64,000 nt of DNA from Capra hircus (GCF_001704415.2 NC_030813.1:14340001-14404000); one strand, 5' to 3'; positions 11,045 through 22,873 are shown, counted from the stretch's first letter. Program-made: numbers and translations. The notes: a model not told the origin generated them from the sequence alone.

Positions 11045-12015
11045 GGACTTCAGTATAATATTAACACAGTTACTCACACCCTGATAATCAATGTATTAAA
11101 ATTTTATACTCAGCAATTTTAATATATCAACTCACACAGAATTATACTAGTAAAAGTTGACATCAGTGACTGAGTAATTATGAACTCTGTGTCCCACTAC
11201 AAAATTTCAATGTACATAATCTTTTTCCTTACTAAAGGTTACTAAAGAAGCCAGAGACTGTAATATTTTCATTTATTTCTGCTGTCTTTTGTTAGTCAAT
11301 GAGACAAAGCCTATGTGAAATTTTTTCTAGACTCAAGCATTTGTCAAGAAAGCATTATAAAATAGTTCAAGTCTTTTTGACAAATAGATAAATCTTCTAG
11401 ATAAATATACGTTCAGGAAGAGTACTCTTGGCTCTAAAGCTAGTAAGAAGTGAAAGACCAATCCAATAGTGCAATGAGATAATGAACAAGCATTTGATGA
11501 CTTTGTTTTGATTTAAACCATACTTGAAGGATTCTAATTATTCAGTTAAATTAATTAAATTTGAAATCTGAATACAGTGAAAACAATCTAAATTTGTTAC
11601 TGACAAAGATGATTCAAAAATGAATCTTTCTTAATTATTTCTGAATAACTTGGAAATTATCACGTGTAATAATAATTGGCAGATATCCATGGCTCTTGGT
11701 CTAATGTTTCATGATGACAGTTTCTATCTGAAGTGTTAATAATTACTTTAAGCATTTTTCTTGGCAAAGATTTACATGCTCAGGCCACCAGCACTTTCTG
11801 TGTTAGGCAATTTGTTTTGTATCTTTCTCCTCACTTGTGAAATTTTTGACAACACTTTTCATCATTTAAAAATTGTACAAAAGAAGTTCCTTGAAATATT
11901 AGAGACTTTGCTATTGCCTTCATTAGACATATATTAAGTTGAAGTCTGATTTTTCTAGAAATGGTCTGGTGCATCTATTTAATATCTGTATGCTTTTTAT
12001 GATTTGAGTTTCTTC
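11045..12015. other. No recognised feature
   Basis: AT-rich unique DNA without a recognisable repeat or coding signature. Confidence 0.4.
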
Positions 12016-12115
12016 TTTCCCCCCTTTTTAAATCAAAGTATAGTTGTCCTATTATATGTTGTTTCAATTGCACAACATAGTGATTCAATGCATTTTAATA
12101 TTAAGTAGCACTGGG
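12016..12115 (-). mobile_element. L1 3'-end remnant (antisense)
   Basis: 'aaatcaaagtatagttgtcc' and 'gcacaacatagtgattcaat' match the antisense L1 3'-UTR motif common in artiodactyl genomes (an AT-rich tail, then 'gtacagcaaagtgattcag' in the usual form). Diverged. Confidence 0.5.
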
Positions 12116-13087
12116 AAAATGACTCATTTCAATAAGATCATTTGTATTGATGGTTTTGAACATTTAAATAAAACTTTCTACTTCTAATTTTTAGAAATAG
12201 AATCTTGTCCTGTGGCACACTTTGTCTCATTCATGGCTTTCAACTTGAATGTAGATCAGTAGGGACCTGGGCATGTCCTCCCACTGCTGTTATTAACCTA
12301 TAGATGCAGGTACATATGGGACTTTTGTGTTCCACCAAAGTGGAACAGAGAGGTAGAAAACAGATCATAAAAGGGAAAGGACAGTTCATTGCAGAAACTG
12401 AGTTTCTCTGCCACTGAAAGACTCTACTAACCACAAGGGGATTTAAACCAAATGTCCAAAGGTGTCTCAAAATGTCGAACCTGATACTTAAACCATGAGC
12501 CACTCTCTTGTGTTTGTCCAATGTGCTTCTTACACTGACCCCTGGATATTAGAAAGACCCTATGCCCTTGTGGGAGCCTTTCCACATGCTTCCATTATTA
12601 AATGAGTTTGTTCAGCTCTGACTCCAATTGCGATAGTAAACACTATTTCCCACGTTAAAAAGTGAGGATGGACTCTGGGTGGACCTTGTCCGCACACTTA
12701 ATGTCTCCAGTGGTTTTCCAGTTTGGGAAGGGAGGGAGTGTGAATGTTCTAAGAACTTGCAGATGTGTTGGACATAACGTTTTGAAACTCTCTTGCTCAT
12801 AATTTTCCTAGCACGTTTTATTTTCCTGGTGCCCTTTGATTTTAGCAAATTCTCTGGAGCCTATTTCCTAGGGGTTTTCATTTGTTTTCTCTTTAAAAAT
12901 CATTTCTTCCAGGAGAAATCCTCAAACACGTGAAAAATTTGTATTCAATTCGAGCTCCAAGCTTTGTGGGGAACAACACTTAAGAGACCACTCGGAAGGT
13001 GCATGCCCGGAAAATGCTGCGGGCCGCTTGCTTAACTAGATTGGCTGCATGAAGCATGTTACACCTGTGCTCTGCTGTCTGTGCTGA
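12116..13087. other. Unique, relatively GC-rich DNA
   Basis: No transposable element is recognised. It contains more CpG than most of the window (for example around 12950-13030, 'gcccggaaaatgctgcgggcc'). The minus-strand frames at 12240-12521 and 12612-12848 have no family signature. Together with the relic at 13088 this could be conserved non-coding DNA. Confidence 0.4.
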
Positions 13088-13245
13088 TTGCCTTTTAGCT
13101 TCTGAGTGCAATTCAAGGTGATCATTTTAATCTCTAAGGCCCTGTATGGCCTGGGACCCAGTTATCTGATAAATTGCCTCTTTCCCTGGGCCTGGCAATT
13201 AATATCAGCCAGAGTGCTGCCACTAACAGTTCCCTGTTTTTAAAC
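13088..13245 (+). mobile_element. Ancient non-LTR LINE relic (RT C-terminal region)
   Basis: Translating from 13088 gives LPFSF*VQFKVIILISKA, then LYGLGPSYLINCL. This matches the pattern LPV-x-x-R-x-x-FKVL-x-L-x-x-KAL-G-x-x-P-x-YL-x-x-L found near the C-terminus of CR1/L2/L3-like reverse transcriptases. The single stop (TGA at 13103-13105) is what CpG decay of an Arg CGA codon would leave. A weaker continuation (ARVLPLTVP) follows to about 13243. Preservation of a readable peptide in such an old element suggests slow evolution. The exact clade is uncertain. Confidence 0.6.
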
Positions 13246-15384
13246 TGAGGAACTGAAGGCAGGGGAGTGAGCGTGTGTGTGTGGAAGATGGGCGCGTGAA
13301 GCGTGTTAAGACCCGTATCCCTGGGACTTCCTAGCACTTTTCAGAAGAGCAAGTATGTAGAAACATGGGATCAAAGTTTCTAACTGGCAGTCTAACTACT
13401 CTGATAATTAGTTTTTAAAATATTATCATCACTTTACTTAGACATTTCTTTTATAAACATGGTTTACATTTTGCTTTGATAATATGTCCTTAGTTCTTCA
13501 GTGGATGGGTGGCCCCTTTTTAAAGTAATAACCTCCCTGTATTACTTAAATTCTCAGAAACATAAATCATGATTGGATTCAACAGACAGGTGAAATATTC
13601 CTAAAAGAAACTCATTGAATATACATTTATCAGTGTCTCACTGCATGTCAAGTACTTTTTAAATACCAAGGTACAGATATAAAAGGAGCTTATATAAGGA
13701 AAGAACTATATCACTATTTAAGAATAACTTGTCTGTAAAGTCAATGTTTGCTGCTTTCCTTGCTTACAAAATCAGAAATGTATTCGATGACATTAGTTGT
13801 TTATTCTAGCCTCACATGCTATCGTGCATACAGTTCTAAACACTGATATGAATGGGCATTATTTGACACTGGAGTTTAAGACTACACATGAGGTTAGTGA
13901 TACTGGTTCAAGTCTGTCCATTTCTAATTACCATCACAAAAAAGCATGCATTAAAGAGATATGAATGACTTTCGGAATCAGAACAAAATAAAATAGTCTA
14001 TCTTAGGCAGAGCAGGAATCTGGAGAAATCCCAGGATCTAGGGAAGGATAGTAAGAGACTGAGGATACTTCTCGAAATGAATCCATCCCAACTGTTTCAG
14101 TCAATGCATCACTCTACTCAATATCTAGTTATCAGGGAATGAGCAAGAGAAAAAGTATAAATATTAACTACAGATTGCAGAATCAAGATTAATTTGTCCA
14201 TTTAAACTTTGGCAGATAGAAGCGTCCTCTACTAGGTTTCCAAGAGGTTTCATAACCATGTCACGGCAACCAGCTCTACCCACTCCCCAACTGTAGGCTG
14301 AGCTCCAACCCAACCTTTAGAGTAAATTTTGTCTTTAGTTTGGGAGGATATTGAATTTCTTACTCAGTATTCTGACCTTGCCACCATGCTCCCCATAATT
14401 GGGTTTCCGCATCAAATGTAAGTTCTCAGTAACAACAACACTGCAAAGTTTTATGTAACTTAGTGCCAAACTAAAAGTTACAGAAACAAATTTAGAGAAG
14501 AGAGGATATCATATGGATCTACTCAGAGAAGGAGGGATGAGATGAGATTTGATCCTAAAGCAAAAGTGAGGATAGAACCTGGATAATTAGAGAAAGTGGG
14601 AAGGCTTCCTGAGCAAATATTTACACTAAAGTGTTTATTTGGTTTGTTCAGAGGACCATCATAAAATTGACTAAAGTCAAGAACTGACTCATTGGAAGAA
14701 CAATTGGGAGGTAAATTTGCAAACAGAAAATGGCATCAGATGGTGAAGGCTGTGTTGTTTGAATTCTTTCTAAATGTAGCAATAGCCATAAACAGCCTTC
14801 TAAAAAAAGCGAAGCTATGGTTACCATATAACTTTCTTTTTTTCTTGAAAAAATTTAGCGTTGGAGAGTAGAAGGGCAAAGAAAGCCAAGCAAATTTTTT
14901 TGTTTTGTTTTTCACATGCAAAATTGAAGAGAACTGTGAAATTTTAATAGTGTTTATTTCTGGTAATTAAGAAAAACTTGAATGTAGAATATATAGAAAA
15001 GTAGGAAGAAAAAAATTCTAAAACCATTTATGTTCTTAGAACTCAGAGATAGCTTTTGTTAATAAACATGTTTTTCATTCAAATTTTTTATAACTTACAA
15101 AATTGGCATATTTCTTTATATAAAGTTATTTGTCTTTGCTATTGTGTCCTAAGTATCTTCTTATTTTCGTATGGCTTTGAGATATTTAACCCCTTTTTAT
15201 CTGTAACAATTCACTTCTAAGAATTTAAAACTCTCATCACTATCTAGGAATCACCTTACCATACATCATCTTCATTCAGGGTTCTGTTTTCATTTTTGTT
15301 TCTGTTTATATTTATAGCATTTTCAAATCAGAGTATAGCAGTTTGGTTTACCAGTATCAATTAGATCCAATAGGACAAGGAACT
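13246..15384. other. Mostly unassigned unique DNA
   Basis: No recognised family. The part at 14450-14620 ('gagaagagaggatatc', 'gggatgagatgagatttgatcc') faintly resembles very old L1-type 3' ends. No coding signature. Confidence 0.35.
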
Positions 15385-15457
15385 GTGTACTTTAAAACAG
15401 TAAAGTTTATATCATATTTTATGGTATGTGAATTTTATCTCAGTAAAGCCCAATAAA
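15385..15457 (+). mobile_element. Old L1 (L1M-type) 3'-end remnant
   Basis: 'gaactgtgtactttaaaaca', 'ttatggtatgtgaatttta' and 'tctcagtaaagc' are typical of the extreme 3' end of old L1M elements. Short and diverged. Confidence 0.55.
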
Positions 15458-16480
15458 AATCCAGCAAACTTTCTTTTTGTTTCACACCTATTCCAGTTGC
15501 AGAAATTTTTGTGAGATAAAATATTCTAAGAAAATTTCTACAAAACTTTTCAGTTGAGTTAGAGTTCTTAAAACTGGGAATTTTCTCAGACTCTTGGCTT
15601 TTTGTTTTACAGTGTAGAAAGGAAGACATTACTGAATGGTTTCTGCAAATATCTTCTCTTGGGGTCATGCAATTTAAATGTATGTTCTCCTAATACTGCA
15701 TGTACTAAAGCTGAGATCAGAAGAAAACATTCTGTTTACATGTTGTGTGACTCTTAAAATCTTTTTATTTCTCTTTTGAGATTAAGTTCTGCAAAAAGGA
15801 AAGCTTTCGTTATAAAACATTCCCTGATTTTTATCATTTCTCTATTGGAATTTACAATAGTTTACTCGAGAGATACCTGCCTAAAAGAATGATGATAAAT
15901 ACTCATAAATATAGTTAAGCCAATATTGAAGTCAAAAATACCTATAAAATGAAAAGAAACCAAGTTTTTGAATGACTGAATGACTGCTAGAAAACAAAGT
16001 AGAATATGTGAAATCTATATATTTTTGAGTAATTTCCTAATATTACAAAGTTTCTTAACTATTATTACTCCAAATCATATAATTTATAATTTCAAATAAT
16101 GTTTCAAGTTCTTTTAATATTAGATGTTCATTTTTTTCTAGAGAGAAGTTACTTTTAAATTCCTTTTTTTTTTTGCGTTTCATTTTTTTAATTTTTATTT
16201 TTATTATTTTTTTTATTAAAATCTTTAATTCTTACATGTGTTCAGGAAACAAAAAAAGTATTGAAGAAGGAACTGTGTTCCTTAGACTGTAAAAGATGTT
16301 CCCTGATCTGCCATCCATGGAATGTTTGATTTTTCAAGCGATTTTGGAGACTGTCTAATCAGTGCTTTGTTTTGGAGATGAGATTACTCAAGTCTAGAAA
16401 TCGAAGTACAGAAACATGGGATTCTCACATCATGTTTTCACTGTACCATTGCTGTTTAAGATCCAGATTTAGAATTAATT
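15458..16480. other. Unassigned AT-rich DNA; possible antisense L1 tail
   Basis: The T-rich block at 16165-16250, ending 'attaaaatctttaattcttacatgtgtt', resembles the antisense tail of a bovine L1. The remainder shows nothing recognisable. Confidence 0.35.
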
Positions 16481-16481
16481 T

Positions 16482-16812
16482 GGGGACTTCCCTGGCAGTC
16501 TAATGGTTAAGACTTCACTTTCCAGTGCAGGAGGTGCAGGTTCAATCCCTGGTTGGGGTGCTAAGGTCCCACACTCCTCGTGGCCAAAAAACCAAAACAT
16601 AAAACGGAAGCAACACTGCTGCTGCTGCTGAGTCGCTTCAGTCGTGTCCGACTCCATGCGACCCCACAGACGGCAGCCCACCAGGCTCCTCCATCCCTGG
16701 GATTCTCCAGGCAAGAACACTGGAGTGGGGTGACATTTCCTTCTCCAAAATACTGTAACAAATTAAATAAAGACTTTACAAAAATAGTCCACATCAAAAA
16801 GATCTTATAAAA
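16482..16812 (+). mobile_element. CHR-type tRNA-derived SINE, split by a Bov-A2 monomer
   Basis: Head 'ggggacttccctggcagtc', B-box-like GGTTCAATCCCTGG, then 'ggccaaaaaaccaaaacata'. The element resumes after the inserted SINE with 'gtaacaaattaaataaagac' and 'gtccacatcaaaaagatctt', the standard tail of this artiodactyl family. Left part 16482-16614, right part 16751-16812. Confidence 0.82.
16615..16750 (-). mobile_element. Bov-A2 SINE monomer inside a CHR SINE
   Basis: Antisense Bov-A unit: CTG repeats, then GAGTCGCTTCAGTCGTGTCC, GGGATTCTCCAGGCAAGAAC and the end TTTCCTTCTCC. Only one unit of the usual dimer is present. The flanks acactg and atactg may be a short TSD. Confidence 0.9.
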
Positions 16813-17573
16813 AAGAATAGACTTAATTTTAATGAATGACCCATGACATGGATTAATTTCCAAACTTTAATCCTCATGAAAGGAATGTGTGCCCTTGGAA
16901 AGTGAACACTGATGCAGAGAATGCTTTTATAAACTGTTTGGTTATTTAAGTTTATCTAATCTGCAAGGCAAGTTACCAAATATCAATTATTGTCATTTAT
17001 AAAACTTTATAAAATAGAAAATGAGATTTGACCTATTTTAAAAAATAATCTTTGAGTGGCAGTATCTTAATTTGTTTCATATTGTAATTGTTTACTCTCT
17101 CCTATAATTCATTGATTTTGAGACTACATAGTAATATACATATATATATTCATGCACATATATATTAATAAATATATATGTGAACGTATGACTAAATTAC
17201 TAGTCTTGGTATTGTGAAATAACATATGGGATATTTTTAAGTTGGAATTCCTAATGTAACATAGGAAATCCAATTTCCCTGGAAAAATTTGTTTGACAAT
17301 GGCATCAAACTACCTTTTCTGGCTAACCAAAAATTATTAATTTCCATAAATGGAAATAATTTCAGAGCATGAAAGTTGGATCTGTTTATAATTGATTTAA
17401 GTGATTTGGGGAGAAATTTTATTATTTCAGAAATATTAAAACATGTGGTTAGCATTAATTTTATTTGAATTTAATGACACTCTTCTAGAACTTCTCTCTT
17501 ATAAACATAATTATTCGTAATCGTTCTCCTCCTTTGTACCTTCCGCCTGCTCTTTCTGTCATAGTGTTACCTT
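16813..17573. other. Unassigned AT-rich DNA
   Basis: Includes a TATA/CATA-rich low-complexity patch at about 17128-17180. No gene or repeat family recognised. Confidence 0.4.
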
Positions 17574-17582
17574 TTATCGTGA

Positions 17583-17697
17583 CTGCTGCTGCCGCTGCTG
17601 TCACTTCAGTAGTGTCTGACTCTGTGCGACCCCATAGATGACAGCCCACTAGGCTCCTCTGTCCCTGGGATTCTCCAGGCAAGAATACTGGAGTGCG
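17583..17697 (-). mobile_element. Bov-A2 SINE monomer, truncated
   Basis: Antisense Bov-A unit starting with CTG repeats. Target-site duplication: ttatcgtga (17574-17582) and ttattgtga (17698-17706), one mismatch. Confidence 0.9.
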
Positions 17698-17899
17698 TTA
17701 TTGTGATTAGATCTTCTATTACAACTTGAATCACTTTCCCTACTTCAAAAATCTATAAGATGATTCAGATAATGGAAAAGAAAAAGTTCAACATATAATA
17801 GTATGAAAATGTTATTTATATCAGAATTAAGTTTATTTGGTTTGATCTGTTGAATTGGAAATGTAACCCATTGATTTCTGAGGCACATGACATCTTGAA

Positions 17900-18110
17900 A
17901 CTGAAAGTGTTAGTGGCTCAGGAGTGTCTGCCTCTGTGAACCCATGGACTGTGGCTACCAGGCTCCTCTGTCCATGGACTTCTCCAGCAAAAATACTGGA
18001 GTGGGTCTTCATTCCCTCCTCCAGGGGGGATCATCCCAACCCAGGGATTGAGTCTGGGTCTCCTGCATTGCAGACAGATTCTTTACTGTTTGAGCCACTG
18101 GGGAAGCCCC
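17900..18110 (-). mobile_element. Bov-tA SINE, antisense
   Basis: BovB-like tail at the left (CTGAAAGTGTTAGTGGCTCA) and tRNA-like head at the right (GAGCCACTGGGGAAGCCCC), with the antisense B box at about 18042-18060. Moderately diverged. Confidence 0.92.
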
Positions 18111-18497
18111 AATGTAGCTTATATTTGGCCCATGATATTATTATATGTTTTTTTTTTACCATTTTATATGCTTTTTTTCAAGTTATCTTTTTTTTCTCTT
18201 GTTTATAAAAAGCAGCATTTAGCTATACATTATTATTGTGAACACAGACCTCCTTAATTATAGCAGATGCTAATTGGGATCCATATGTTTCCGAGGACCT
18301 TTATCTCAGAGCCTCTGATTTTCTGCTTTAACATGGATGGTACATTTATTTTCTAGACCTGCTGCCATCAATCATTTATTTCTCATGTACTAGGTGTCAG
18401 GAAATATCTGCAATGATGGATCCAGAAATTAAGGTTTAAATACATTATTTAAGGTACTGCATACTAAAATTAAAAAATGAAGGAAGTAAAAAAAAAT

Positions 18498-18787
18498 CTG
18501 TATACATTTTTTAGGAGGAGGGATATAATGATGTAATATCATTCATTTTTTATTGAGGTGAAACTATTGATAATAATGAAATTTATATTTTTAGAAATTA
18601 AGGTACAAACTTACTTCTTTGAATGATTTAAACAGCCATTGAAGAAGAAAAAAATTAGAAATCATTAAACATAGTTTTGTCTACAGAAAAGACTGGGAGT
18701 GTGAAAAAGATATTTTTACTTTTTGTCATTCAGACATACATATTTTGTAACTTTGTTACCATAAGTCTGTTTACTCTTATAATAAAA
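18498..18787 (+). repeat. Inverted repeat, left arm (~290 bp)
   Basis: This arm is the reverse complement, at high identity, of 19364-19643. In the best stretch, 18547-18615 against 19524-19592, 61 of 69 positions match by hand count. Shared blocks include TTTTTATTGAGGTGAAA, TTGATAATAA, TTAAACATAGTTTTGT and TAACTTTGTTACCAT. I do not recognise the arm as a known SINE, LINE or LTR. See findings. Confidence 0.85.
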
Positions 18788-19363
18788 AAACATGACCACT
18801 TTGGGGAAAATATTGTCATGACCTTAAAATAAAATATCTAAAATTAGTCAAAATTTATTAGCAAATGAGAGAATAAATATTTTTCTAAATGAAAGTCTAT
18901 GTTACTTCATATAAAATTGTGTTTATTGAGGGCCAACTGATGGTACTGGAATTATACTTAGGGTTGGAGATACAGCAATAAAAATGTGTCCCTTTCGTCA
19001 TAGATATAGTAGTTTAGACACATAAAGACAAGTAAAGAAGCAGGACTGCTACTCTGAAATACTTAAGATAATAAACCCAGATTTGAGATGGCAAGAGCCT
19101 TCGTAAGAAAAAGAAATCTAAGCTAAAGGCTATAGAAAGATAGAGGACACTCGGAATAACCCCTCTCACATATATACATCCTTACCTCTGTTCACTCTCT
19201 TGTCTAATTTTGTCAACTAAGTCTCAGAAAAACGGTTCTCTTTTCTTCCTCAGAATAAACCAAAACCAACAAATGCAAACACACAGCATTTTTTAAAGAC
19301 ATCTTCTGATTTTACGATGGCGATTAATCTGATTTACCAACCTAAAGCATCAGATTATGATTA
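18788..19363. other. Spacer of the inverted repeat
   Basis: About 576 bp between the two arms. No transposase-like frame, SINE or LTR is visible. Part (about 18950-18990, 'gggttggagatacagcaat') vaguely resembles an old dispersed repeat. It holds a pyrimidine-rich stretch near 19190-19200. Confidence 0.5.
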
Positions 19364-19643
19364 TTATTATAACAGTAAATAGACATGGTAACAAAGTTAC
19401 AAATATGGATGTTTAAATAACAAAAAGTAAAAGTCTGTCTTTCACACTTTGTCTTTTCCATGAACAAAACTATGTTTAACAATTTCTAGCTTTTCTCCTT
19501 TGTTGGCTATTTAAATAATTTAAAGTATGCTTGTACCCTAATTTATGAAAATATAAATTTAGTTATTATCAATAATTTCACCTCAATAAAAAATTAATAT
19601 TACCCTACACCATTATATTCTTTCTCCTAAAAATTGTATACAG
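19364..19643 (-). repeat. Inverted repeat, right arm (~280 bp)
   Basis: Reverse-complement partner of 18498-18787. Homology starts near GTTATAATAA (minus strand) and ends at CTGTATAC. Outside these limits the two sides no longer align. A Bov-A2 insertion follows at 19674. Confidence 0.85.
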
Positions 19644-19673
19644 CTGTGACCCATGAGATGTTAGCAGTGCTAT

Positions 19674-19953
19674 GCTGCTGCTGCTGCTAAGTCGCTTCAG
19701 TCATGTCTGACTCTGTGCAACCCCATAGACAGCGGCCCACCAGGCTCCCCTGTCCCTGGGATTCTCCAGGCAGGAACACTGGAGTGGGTTGCCATTTCCT
19801 TCTCCAATGCATGAAAGTGAAAAGTGAAAGTGAAGTCGCTCAGTCGTGTCCGACTCTTAGTGACCCCACGGACTGCAGCCCACCAGGCTCCTCTGTCCAT
19901 GGGATTTTCCCCAGTCAAGAGTACCGGAGTGGGGTGCCATTGCCTTCTCCAAC
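19674..19953 (-). mobile_element. Bov-A2 SINE dimer, antisense
   Basis: Two Bov-A units joined by the linker GCATGAAAGTGAAAAGTGAA, with CTG repeats at the left. Flanks agtgctat (19666-19673) and aatgctat (19954-19961) form the likely TSD. Confidence 0.93.
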
Positions 19954-19989
19954 AATGCTATATCCACACCCAATTTGTTGATTCCAGTA

Positions 19990-20400
19990 ATAGTGATACT
20001 ATTAGCCATAATAATGCTGTGTAGCAAACTACTGCAAACTGTACTGATCTACAGTATTCAACATGTATTTAGGTGTTTATCTGAACAGCTGAGATCAACT
20101 GATCTAAGCCCAGCACAGCTCTGTGTCTCCACTAATCTAAGCTGACCTTCTTCATGTGCTTAGAGGCTCTGCTGGGCCTCAGATGATCTAGACTGGTTTC
20201 CATGTGAGCAGTTTAGCTAGGCTCTTCGTGTTTCTCTAACTACTTTTGGAACCAGAAAACTAGTCCAGCCATATTCTTTATAAGTTGATGGCAGGGGTCT
20301 TGGAAAGAGAATTGAAATATGTGAAGATTCTCAAAGCCTAGAATCAGAACTGGCATATCATCAATTCTGTCCTGTTCTGTTGATCAGAGCAAGACTTGTG
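19990..20400 (-). mobile_element. Ancient dispersed repeat, family undetermined
   Basis: Matches, loosely, the common old mammalian repeat with 'gtagcaaactactgcaaac' at one end and a region like 'tcttggaaagagaattg' and 'gccatattctttataagttgatgg' further on. Strand and family are uncertain. Confidence 0.35.
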
Positions 20401-20807
20401 GGCCAACCTGAAACCAAAAAGAAGGAAAATATACTCTACCCCTTCATGGGAGAATCTGAAAAGTCACAGAGCAAAGAGAGTAGATATAGGGAGGATTAAA
20501 GAATTGAGGCAACAGATGCCAAGTACACAAATACTAAAACATAGACTAATTATAAGAATGTCCAATACATTTTTTTCACTATACCTACTCCATAGTTTTA
20601 TTTTCAGAAATAACACACTTCAAAATATCTTCAGAAACCCTTGTTTCCTAGAGGTACAAAGCATGTGCTATGTCAGCCTACTAGATTATCCTGCCCTGCT
20701 GTCCTTAAAGGATTTTAATTTCAACTGGTTTTATATAGTTAGATGTACCAAAAATCATAAATATGACTTTGACTCTCAAACAAAACAGATAAAAGGATAA
20801 TACTGTC
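20401..20807. other. No recognised feature
   Basis: AT-rich. An open frame of about 130 codons spans 20396-20800, but it has no family signature and skewed composition, so it is not called. Confidence 0.4.
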
Positions 20808-20892
20808 AAAATCCCATGGACAGAGGAACTTGGCAGGCTACAGGCCATGGGGTTGCAAAGAGTGAGATATGACTTAGTGACTAAACCACCAT
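20808..20892 (+). mobile_element. Bov-tA SINE 3' fragment
   Basis: Only the tail part remains: AAATCCCATGGACAGAGGA, 'ggcaggctacaggccatgg', 'gttgcaaagagt', ending ACTTAGTGACTAAACC. Confidence 0.8.
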
Positions 20893-21215
20893 CATATCAG
20901 AGGTATAGTAATAGGAAAAGCATTTAGTGACCTTATATGAGAAGATTTTTGTGGTGTGACTTTGTAAAAGTGTCCATGATCAATGATCAGTTTTTTTGTC
21001 AATGTCAGTTTTTTAGCCTATGAACATAATGTGATAATGTCTACTGGAAAATATGACTTAGAAAAGTGAGTCACCTAATAGAATTCCTGGTAGATCACAG
21101 ATGTTGAGTTAGTATTTGTTGTGACTATATTGAGGTCTAGTTTTGTGGGATTTGGAGCAGATTATTTAGGTCCTGTTGGCTTTAGTTTTCTTAACTGTAA
21201 AACTGGATGCGTGGG

Positions 21216-21437
21216 TGAGTGCTAAGTCGCTTCAGTCATGTCCAACTGTTTGTGACCCAATGGACCATACCCCGCCCAACGCCTCTGTCCATGGGATTCT
21301 CCAGGCAAGAATACTGGAGTGGGTTGCCATTTCCTCTTCCAGGGGATCTTCCCGACCCAGGGATCGAACCTGCCTCCCTTATGTTTCCTGTGCTAGCAGG
21401 CAGGTTCTTTACCACTAGTGCCACCTGGGAAGCCCCC
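21216..21437 (-). mobile_element. Bov-tA SINE, antisense
   Basis: Complete: GAGTGCTAAGTCGCTTCAG at the left, GGATCGAACC (antisense B box) at about 21361, and CACCTGGGAAGCCCCC at the right. Confidence 0.93.
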
Positions 21438-22873
21438 ACACTGAGATACTAATGCCTATTTTAAGAGCTATGACAGTTACATTAGTTAATCCACAAAAGG
21501 TAGAAGAGGGCCTGAATATGGTGAACATGTAGTCATTAAAAATAATTAGCAACCTCTTGGAATATAAATCTTTAATGTCTTATATTTAATGTTACTTTTA
21601 TGAAAGTTATTAAAACATATAAAATTATTTATTGATTTATCATTCAAAAGAAGGTATTTAGCCTATTGTGCCCGTATTAGGGAACAAATTATTTAATTAA
21701 AGAGTTAATATATGTTCCTTATACCTGCTTATATCCTAGATGCAGAGGAAATAGATGTATGTTTGAAACATAAACTAAAAAGCAGGCTTGAAATTAATTC
21801 TGAAATGGTAGTTTATTTAAAAATTTCTCTAGAAATTAAAGAAAAGAGAAGGTCAATAGCCAGAAAGAGGCTAGAAGGGGATAGAAAAGAACTGTTCATC
21901 TGAACTTGGACAAATATTTCCTCATGTTAAAATGAGGAAATAGTAGGCTTGAGCTTAAGAAGCAGTGAGAAGACAAGAGTAAAAAAACAAACAAAACCAA
22001 ACTTTTGCTTACATTGAAATGGTGCATGAATTTAGAAGGGAGAGATGGGGCAAGATTCAGGGAGAACTTTGAATATCAAAAATTTGAATTATATATAAAT
22101 CCAAACATCAGCCACAAATCAGTTTGCTTTGAGTTTTAAAAATATTTTGATCATTATTCTTTGCATCCATAAGCCTAATGTATGTATAACAAATGAAGTA
22201 ACTAGTGATGTAATCAATGTCTTTGAGAGAGGGTAGTTTACTAATTTTGGTTCACAAGTGTGAAACTTAAGAGCTAGAATTTACAAAATTCTCTACTATT
22301 TTAATCACTAATCAATTAATCCTACAATAAACGCTTCTTGCTTGTGTATTATTTGCCTAGGGTTTTGATAGATAATGTGCGCATTGTTGTAGACCTCAAG
22401 AAGCATGCAATCAGTTTGGAATTTGTGGGTAAAGTAACTAACACAAAGTGAAATGTTAAATTCTTGGGTATAGCTGCTGAGTGCCATAGTAGCTCTTAGA
22501 AGGGAGAGATCTGTGTGATCAGAAAAGACAATTTCTAGAAAGAATACAACTTGATGTGTACCTTAATAAATATTAGGAGACGGATGTGTGTAAAAAAAAA
22601 AAAAGGTGAGGGATTCATGATAGAAGATTAAACAAACGCAGAGATGTAGGAGTGATCACATGTGCTCCACTTTCAAGAGGAACCTGTCTAAATGTTAAGG
22701 TGTAAACGTACTGAATGAACCCACTGGAGTCAGAAAACCCAGGCACTGAAAACCAGTCAGAAGATTTTGAGTCTAAGGTTGAAAACATCGGGGAGTTGCA
22801 GTAGCGTAAGGAAGACAGTGTTAAGACAGATCAATCTAGCTGTGGTGGGCAGAGAAAGATTAATCATAAAAGA
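21438..22873. other. Mostly unassigned DNA
   Basis: AT-rich to about 22320. The part at 22330-22860 ('gacctcaagaagcatgcaatc', 'gaatgaacccactggagtc') looks like very old dispersed repeat but cannot be named. No coding signature. Confidence 0.35.

Noticed and set aside
19674..19953. Two regularly spaced similar units, considered as a tandem or CRISPR-like array
   Set aside because: This is the normal dimeric Bov-A2 SINE; there are only two units, with a fixed linker, and the same structure recurs at 28149, 39277, 54372 and 60996.
20396..20800. 134-codon open frame
   Set aside because: Lys/Asn/Leu-rich composition typical of AT-rich non-coding DNA; no domain, no promoter, no homologous pattern recognised.
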